Shown here: piece after piece, positions 57,162 to 64,000 of the stretch
How positions within the stretch are numbered: the first letter of the stretch is position 1
Layout: each line of letters opens with the position of its first letter
Assembly: GCA_013176395.1 (NCBI GenBank)
Contig: JABMLP010000007.1
Span: 248,001 to 312,000, forward strand
Direction: 5' to 3'
Length of the DNA: 64,000 nt
DNA from: Venturia oleaginea
Lineage: Eukaryota > Ascomycota > Dothideomycetes > Venturiales > Venturiaceae
Made by a program: the position numbers and the translations under genes
The notes under the pieces: model-generated
Databases searched by the model: none
Told to the model about the DNA's origin: nothing
What the model saw: only the letters and a program-made list of their open reading frames with translations

Positions 57162-57350
57162 TCAATACACTGCATCTCGACCAAACATGACATGCCAGAG
57201 ATATTCCATCACTCTCCTACTTTTACCATCGTCTAGCATCGTATTAGCCACCCATTGTCGCACCCGGCGATAGAATGCTCGAGGATGCTTAAGAATCTGC
57301 TCGCTTGAAACAACAAATTGCGAACAGCAATCTGCCGCGAGGACTTCCAT
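57162..57350 (-). pseudogene. DUF3431-like fragment
   Basis: 62 codons, including AADCCSQFVVSSEQILKHPR, FYRRVRQWVANTMLDDGKSR and VMEYLWHVMFGR. This is the pattern at the C-terminus of fungal DUF3431 proteins. The upstream two-thirds of the domain is not present in the adjacent 300 bp, so I treat it as a relic. Confidence 0.5.
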
Positions 57351-57673
57351 TAACTACCTAGATAAATTACATGACCTCTGCTTTGAACAGGTAGCAGGCC
57401 TATCCAACTTCTCGCAGCTTATAATCTCCTCTTAGAAATCTATGGATACCACATTCTCCATACTTTCTCTTCCCCATCATCAAATACAGCATATTCACAT
57501 TCAGTGAACACAAAAAGAACTCAATTGGGACCAGGACAGGGCATCAATGAGTTTGGGAACCGTAAAATTAGCAACCGAAGTTGAGAGTTCATCATTTTGT
57601 TAGCTTCCTTCTTCACGATATTAGCCATCTCCTTTTGCCTTTCTTATACCTAAGACTTCCCTTTCCCTCTCAC
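57351..57673. other. Gap between two relics
   Basis: AT-rich, no coding signal. Confidence 0.4.
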
Positions 57674-58304
57674 TTAGCGGTTCATAGCAATTTTCATGGC
57701 ATCATACATCGCCCAAGTAGTCCTCGCCATATAAAAATTATGGCTATCAACCACATTCCCATCCTTCCAAACGCTCCCCCTGATCACTCCTTCAAATGCG
57801 AATCCCGCCTTCTCAAGTTTAGCAGCACCCACTTTATTATGCGCATAACATGCCGCAGAAACCCGCAACAAATCCAACTCATTCTCATCCTTATCCTTGA
57901 CCTTGAATCTCCTAAAAGCGTGGTCCACAAACGCCCTCGTAGCCTCCTTCATAATTCCTCTCCCCCAATACTCCTGACTTAATCAAAATCGCAGTTCAGC
58001 AGTTCGACAAGCAAAATCTGTACCTAGTTTTAGATATATGCCGCCGATGACTTCATTAGTTGTAGGATTGACGATTGCGAGATTACGTTCTGGACAAAGT
58101 TGTAAGGATGCATCCAAGGCTGCTCTATTAATCCACCATATTGCGTCTGCTTCTGTGTAGGGACTTGGGAAACGGTTATGTAGGTAGCGTGCGATGTTTG
58201 GGTTGTTGGCTGCGTGGATGAGGGATTTGTGGTCGAGGTCGCACCAGGGGCGGAGGATGGAATTGGTGAGGCGGAGGGTGGGTGGGGGTTAAGCTTCTTC
58301 CATA
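57674..58304 (-). pseudogene. GNAT N-acetyltransferase pseudogene
   Basis: Reading on the minus strand from ATG at 58302-58304: MEEA, then TAA at 58290-58292, then an open frame LRLTNSILRPWCDLDHKSLI, NPNIARYLHNRFPSPYTEAD, ERNLAIVNPTTNEVIGGIYL. A TGA at 57983-57985 stands where the RimJ/RimL-type family has Trp in ELRFWL. It then continues as EYWGRGIMKEATRAFVDHAF and NKVGAAKLEKAGFAFEGVIR to the stop at 57674. Apart from the two stops the frame is unbroken, and all GNAT motifs, including the acetyl-CoA loop Y-W-G-R-G-I, are kept. This suggests recent inactivation. A protein from a downstream ATG (MKEATRAF) would lack half the domain. Confidence 0.75.
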
Positions 58305-58376
58305 TCTTCTGGGAGGGGGAAGGGGGTAAGCTTCTGCGACGGTGATATAAATCTGAGCTGAAATCAATGGAGGGTC

Positions 58377-58710
58377 TCGAGGCTATTATATATAGTGGGT
58401 GAAGGAGCTTGAGTCGAAGAATGACTATACGTCATGTCTGCAGATTATGGATACACGTCGGATTAGATCGACTGGTCTAATAGTGGAGGTATCGAGGCTA
58501 ATGAGTAGTAGGCGAAGGAGTATGAGTCGAGCTCCACGTCGTATCTGTAGATTATGGATACACGTCGGATTGGCTCGACTGGGCTAATAGAGGAGAGTCT
58601 CGAGGCTATTAAGTAAAGTGGACGGAGGAGTTTAAGTCGAAGAATGACTCCACGTCGTATCTACAGATTATGGATACACTTCGGATTGGCTTGACTGGTC
58701 TGATCGAGTA
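58377..58710. repeat. Three tandem units of 108-115 bp
   Basis: Units start at 58377, 58492 and 58600 with TCGAGGCTA. All contain AGATTATGGATACAC(G/T)TCGGATT near their ends and GAGTCGA(A/G) in the middle. Differences are scattered single bases. No coding function seen. Confidence 0.85.
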
Positions 58711-58839
58711 GACATTAGAAGTCGCGATAACAGCCTACTCCCCGAAAAGCGGAGAGAGCATCGAGTTCGATCAACCAGACATGATTCATCGAGGTTGACT
58801 CGAAGTTCTACCGATGAATGGTATGAGCCAAGGTGCGGG

Positions 58840-59006
58840 ATGTTGAGACGAGAGGAGAACTTGGGGAGGCGAGCTTCTCATCCCAAGTATTTTTCGGAAT
58901 ACCCCACTTAGGGAGGCGACTACCTACCTCTCGAAGAATAGAAAGTTCGCCTCCGAAAAAGAAAGCTCGCAACCTCAATCTTTTCTCCTCCCTAGTTAGT
59001 CTCGTT
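58840..59006. mobile_element. Diverged relative of the 19.4-kb MITE
   Basis: Starts GAGACGAGAGGAGAACTTGG and ends with CTAGTTAGTCTCG, whose reverse complement is CGAGACTAACTAG. The interior has several GGAGGCGA / TCGCCTCC words, as in the element at 19392-19673. Size about 167 bp. Ends and target duplication are not clear. Confidence 0.45.
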
Positions 59007-60063
59007 GAGTCTACCTACGTACATTAAATCGATACATATACCGGGGTACACGATATGCAAGCCGGGATTAACACGTGAATATTATATGATTCTAGTAGAT
59101 AGTATTCTGAGCCTAGCTCTTGAAAATACAAGAGCTAGGGAGCTGAAGAAAGATGTTCCAAAGCGAAGATTCGGGTCATGAACAGTACTTGATATCTTGC
59201 GAGAAGAGGTGAGGTTGGGAGAGGAAGTTAATCATTGCCTTTTCCCATGGGCATTCTCATATCGCACCGGCCACTCACCAATTCGACATCGAAACGACTT
59301 CCTTTTCCACCAAACTACCCTTCAACAACACGGCGTCGACTCAGGCATCATGGCGTCGAGGGCATTGCGGGCGTCGACAGAAGCCTTCTCAGCTTCATTG
59401 TACCACAACCCCGAACCCTACTCATCTCCCATTTCCTGTTCAAGCACCGACTTATGCGAACCGTGGGAGGACAAAGGCTTGCTCGATTTCAGGTCAAGGA
59501 TACTAAGGATCAGAGTCATTTTTGGCCCCCAACATGCTTTGTCAACTCAGCGCCTGTCGACGCCCACTGAATTCTCCAAGAGAGAGACATCACATGGTTA
59601 CCGAGCATCGATTGCTCCATGAATTGTTTGCCATGCTTCGAAAGAAAGCCTCAAACCAGCTTTCTCAAGCAAGGAACAACGAATCGTTATGGGAACAAAA
59701 CTCCTCTCGGATGTCTTGGCAGGGGGCATGCATCTGATTTGCATCATGTCCAGAGGCTGAAGAACCTTCTCTAGCCGTGACTGTGGCTTTCCACCTCATC
59801 TTAGGAAAATGCGATCCTGTCTATTGGCTGTTCGCCGCGTGTCATCTTTTTATTTTTCCCTCCACCTTCAGTTGTCTGCCTTTACCACGCTCGTTGCTTT
59901 CCATCACACACGCTCTTTCCGCACTCACTTGTTATTGCTGGTGTCAACTCTACATTCGTTATTGTCCATTCTGCCGTTGTTTTAGTGCGCTCTTAATACC
60001 TCGTTTTCACATTTCAGTCTGCCTCATGCCCACTTGTTGACTATTAAAAGTTATACCACGGCC
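59007..60063. other. Region without a supported gene
   Basis: An ATG frame from 59350 (MASRALRASTEAFSASLYHN) has a presequence-like start but no recognisable domain, and overlapping frames are equally long. I do not call a gene. The last 200 bp are the 5' flank of the surface-protein gene. Confidence 0.35.
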
Positions 60064-61987
60064 ATGTATGAACTTTCCAGGGCCCTCTCAGGCTGTATGA
60101 TTCTTTCGGCTTTGACGGAACTTGCCATCGCTGTTTCTGTACCGCGTATGGAATCTTGAAAGCGCTTCAGACTTTCGCTGACTATTCACAGCGTCGTTCT
60201 CCATCTTACCAATAAATCCAGTTAGCCCTCCTACCAACAAAGCATGCACAGGATGCATGTTCCAAGTCGGAGCCAGTACGACTCTGTCATATCCACATGA
60301 GGTACATACAGCAACAAGCGTGGTCGAGATCGTTCCGTATATCACGGTATATCCAAACAGGACAGTCACTAGCTACTCTACTCTGACCTCCAATGCAACC
60401 GCTTTTGGTGCCAACGCAACCGCCACAGGCGGACCTCTTGCGAGCTTGAGCACGGAATTGCTGTGGACATGGAGTGGAGCTATTCTGTAAGAATTCGACC
60501 GAAGCAAGTCGAATACTACTAAGTTGAATAGTACATACCCAACTGTCTACATCGGATACGACCCAAAAGGTCTCATGGGTGCTATTCCTACACCAACCGG
60601 CGCGTCCGCAGTTTGCTATGAATCTGCAGAATTCCTGTTCTCCAACGAGGCCGTTCTCACCTACTCGAACTTCGCGTATTCAACGAACCTTCCCATGGGC
60701 ATCGCACAGCCAACTCCAACAGGTATTCATCCAGGTGGAGCCGCGATAATGAGGAGATTTGTGCCGGGGATGGTCAAAGTTCAAAGCGTCATGCCTGAGC
60801 TCCTGAATTACCTCGAGACACTCCCAGAGATCTCCTCGATCTACTCCGGCCATAATATCCGCACCTGCACAAAGCCTTCTGCTATGGCAACTAAAACTCC
60901 TGCGAATGTGGGCAACAACAATCCAGAGGCGATCACTCTTCCGCCGCCTGTTATGAAGACAAGTGTGCTCTTTTTGCAAATTTCGACGAAGGCACCAATT
61001 ATCAAGACAGCTGATGCACCTGGTCCTCCCAATCAACCACAACAGATCAGCCCTGTTTCTCCTCCCGTAATAGTTCCGACACCTGCGAATTTGATTGGGG
61101 CAGTTGGTTTGAAACCAGTTGACGTGCTGGTACCAGCACCGCTCACCTCAGAGAAGAAGAACGGAGTACCCACAATTGCAGCACCTGTAATTCCAGCCCC
61201 AGGAATCGCCGCTCCAATTGTGCCAGCAAATCCAACTGTTAATCCAGTTGCAGGCCTGGGTGCCCTTGGAAATGCCATCATCAGTGCTCTTGGTGTGCCA
61301 GCACTCAGCCCAGCCAAAGCTGCACAAGCCGGTGTAATACCTGCACCAGCTAGCATCACTGCTGCTCCCGTTGGACTTCCAGCAATTTGGATCGTAGGAC
61401 AGAAGATTACAGCCAATTCTGCTGGTCAATTCATTGTAGCATCAGGCACGACTTTAACACCAGGCGGACCAGCCCACGTCATCGCTGGAAGCACAATCTC
61501 CATCGGTGTTAGTTCAGCTGGCTCCACTATCGCCGTGATAAATGGCGAGACCTCCACGCTTTCTGGAGTTGTTCCTACATTCGCAGCTACACCGGCATTG
61601 ACTATTGATGGCACGACCTTTGCGCCTTCGGTTAGTGCTGGTTCTACTTTTCATGTTGTCGGTGGAACGACATTGGTGCATGGACAGGTCGTCGCAGCTG
61701 CACTGGCATTAACTTTTGATGGCATGACCTTTGCACCCTTGGTTAGTGCTGGTTCTACTTTTTATGTGGTCGACGGGACGGCTTTGGCGCAGGGACAAGT
61801 TGCTACTGTGTCTGGAAAGACGCTGAGTCTTGCTAGCGGTGGCGATGTGTTGGTTATTAATGGGGTTGCGAGTTACATTCCAATATCCACATCCTCGATC
61901 CAATACTTCGAAGGCGGGGCTGTGAAAGGAAGAGTGGCTTTGACGACTGGTCTGTTAGCCGTGGTCGTGATGGCATTTGGTTTATGA
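60064..61987 (+). CDS. GPI-type cell-surface protein
   Basis: Three exons: 60064-60145, 60192-60486 and 60532-61987, with 46- and 45-nt introns, giving 610 aa. The start MYELSRALSGCMILSALTEL gives a signal peptide ending near AIAVS. Residues 28-125 include CTGC and several N-glycosylation sites (NRT, NAT, NAT). Next come a folded-looking part with YPTVYIGYDPKG, and a long Pro/Ala/Val-rich stretch (about 290-420). Near the C-terminus two related units occur (TIDGTTFAPSVSAGSTFHVV and TFDGMTFAPLVSAGSTFYVV, offset about 108 bp), similar to beta-strand repeats in fungal wall proteins. The last 20 residues (KGRVALTTGLLAVVVMAFGL) fit a GPI signal. Function unknown. The first exon rests on phase and signal-peptide logic. 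Confidence 0.72.
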
Positions 61988-63722
61988 TATGAGAAATAAG
62001 AGAATGGTATATTCGAATTGGATTAGGTGTGGGATGTGTGAGTATTCGAAACGCAATGTTACCTTTCCTATCGAGATTGGGTCTTGATATCGTTTCGCGA
62101 TTCGAAAACAAAAAAGTACTGATGTTTCGGGTTCTCGCTTCCTGCTTGAAAACTTTGTTGCCAAATGTGAACCTCCAACGTGCACGCCAGGTTTGTTTCT
62201 CCATTACCAAATTTCGATGGCAATCATCAGTTCCTCCCGAATTATTGCCACCTTAGCCCAACATGTGCCCTTTTTGTTGTGACATCAGATCACAGCATAA
62301 GCAATTACGCCCCAAAATTCAATCAAGGCAGACCAACATGGACAAACCTGTCCCGAACATTGATCGTGTCGAATGGAAGATCGACTAGAGACCTGATCTT
62401 TATAGTTCGTGGCGAGGAGATGATCCTCCTGCTCCGCGTCACACCGCTCCTAAACTATAGCGCTTGTTGTCTACCGAGCTGATAACTCGGTCTAGCTGTG
62501 GGTATTGTGGATTCCTCGATAACTATAAAAGGTATCTCTTGGTCATGATAGCTCGACCATGAGAACCAAGATGATAAGACAGCCTTCGATGTACTGGTGT
62601 CGTCCCTTTCACTGGCATCAGTAAAAAATGAACCATAAATTCACGTCTTGTGTGCGTACATTGAGGTTCGATCAGCAGACCGATATTTGGAAGCCTTATT
62701 CCTTACGTTTCAACCTCGCCAGCTATTGACTTGTGTGGTATAAAAGATATACCTTTATTAACACAAGTGGCCTCACGCAGCAGTATAATCATAGATTTTC
62801 TGTAATATAGGTGCTCTCCCTAGAAGGGAGGCTTACTGCAAATGGGAGCGTTTGGTAAGGAACCTGACAAGATTGCCGTGTCAGTTGCTGTACATTGGCG
62901 TTTCAGAGAGAGAGATTTAAGGGGTCATGTTAAAGCGTCAATCTTCTGTATATTAGGTGGCTTCATCGCCTCTCAATTGAAGCCTCGTGCAGTTCTCTCA
63001 ATACATTGAAATCTCGTCAGAACCTTCCTTGATCAGATTCTATAGTTAGGTGTCCATAGGATGTATCTAATATGTTTACATAATGAGTATCATAATCACT
63101 TTTCCATATATTCATTTTATCGTTCTTTCGACTCTTTTAATTGTTGATACTAACTGCCTATTACTCAATCTACAAGTCTTCCACTACCTTCAAGTAGGGG
63201 CAAGAGGAGGGTAGCCCATAATATTGAGTATCAAATTGGTATATATTATCTCTATATCAAGATAGTGGTATAGAGGTCCTCTTTTGGCTTAATGGTGAAA
63301 TTCAAAATACAAGGAATAGAAGAGGGATTGGTTAATGTACAGAGGAGAGTATAATCTTACATTCCAGCTTTATACAGCTACGAAAGACAGCTTCCCCTTT
63401 CGCTCTTAGCTGAATGGCCTTTCAGACATCATTTGAGACTACCGTTATCCTTATCCAACCGAATTTTACCCATTCATAGCCTAATCAATGCTTGAATGGT
63501 TGATATAAGACCAGTACCTGAAGACATAATTCTTCTTCAATAGACCCAAATTGGAAGGACGAGTAGATACGGTGTAGGGGGCTAACACATTTAGCGAAGA
63601 CGATGAATATTGGACACAGCGATCTTGATAGTATCTGATACTGCCATTTGATTCAGAGAAAGCTGTCTCCTTTCCTACCTAGTTCTCACATCGATTGTGA
63701 CTTTTTGTAAATGATAATAATA

Positions 63723-63764
<42 letters not shown>

Positions 63765-64000
63765 TCAAGCTTTCCGAATAATCTTCAGAACACAAAAATA
63801 GCTGATCGTGTCCAGGATAAAAACTCCATATGACTACGCGACTTTTCTCCTGCTTCGCCGGCCTTTAAAAAAATACAAAGACCCTCCTTGTATCTGCCAG
63901 TATATCTTGAATAGTTGTAGACCTTCACAACTCGTTGATAGTCTAATTTATATCAACGACTTCTAGATTGTTGCACCACCACTCCGCAGCATTCTCGCTC
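61988..64000. other. Right-edge AT-rich region without a gene
   Basis: No open frame with family resemblance on either strand. AT-rich from about 62750. It contains the (ATC)13 run listed separately. Confidence 0.45.
63726..63764. repeat. (ATC)13 microsatellite
   Basis: Thirteen uninterrupted ATC units in an AT-rich non-coding context. Confidence 0.97.

Noticed and set aside
63726..63764. (ATC)13 as part of a coding repeat
   Set aside because: No open frame or splice-consistent exon contains it.

Overview
This is nuclear DNA of a filamentous ascomycete (Pezizomycotina). Genes carry many 45-55 nt GT-AG introns with branch motifs like CTAAC. The gene set is typically fungal: Cbp6, Bsd2, ureidoglycolate lyase, Cog5, Eco1, Rsa3, Ski3, a DUF3292 protein, an alpha carbonic anhydrase, mitochondrial ClpP, phosphatidylserine synthase, a CBM1 protein, a Skt5-type chitin synthase activator, Hop2, a Pth4/ICT1-like rescue factor and Nab3. 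A Leotiomycetes-like source is a guess; class cannot be fixed from one window. Splice sites were read by eye and accepted when the phase stayed open and the protein family continued across the junction.

Layout. 1.1-15.7 kb is a dense housekeeping block with three short head-to-head promoters (cbp6/bsd2, dal3/cog5, eco1/rsa3), then ski3 and a DUF3292 membrane protein. 17.9-19.0 kb holds a secreted alpha carbonic anhydrase. 19.4-26.5 kb is an accessory island: small inverted-repeat elements, decaying coiled-coil reading frames and a pogo/Fot1-type transposon killed by one stop codon. clpP follows at 27.3 kb, directly before a tnp2/CACTA-type transposase relic (28.4-30.2 kb). cho1 and a secreted CBM1 protein with a very long polyglutamine tract fill 30.8-34.7 kb. 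At 36.4-39.7 kb an intact second pogo copy sits between broken HAD-hydrolase fragments. 40.9-46.6 kb is again a gene block (skt5, hop2, a coiled-coil protein). 47.1-49.2 kb has two broken genes, 50.9-55.6 kb has pth4 and nab3, 57.1-59.0 kb has relics and satellite-like repeats, and 60.1-62.0 kb encodes a GPI-type surface protein. The last 2 kb shows no gene.

Functions. There is no obvious pathway cluster. Several products share a theme: RNA turnover and surveillance (Ski3, Nab3), ribosome assembly and rescue (Rsa3, Pth4), mitochondrial biogenesis and quality control (Cbp6, ClpP, Pth4), chromosome cohesion and meiotic pairing (Eco1, Hop2), and cell wall or surface (Skt5, CBM1-polyQ protein, GPI protein). 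The most notable observations are the pair of equal-length pogo elements with redistributed 17-bp terminal subrepeats, the polyQ-CBM1 protein, several micro-exons (12 nt in cbp6; 10 and 13 nt in hop2; 19 nt in clpP; a 12-nt exon that supplies the CaaX box of Skt5), and frameshifts in a set of broken accessory genes, three of which fall in homopolymer runs.
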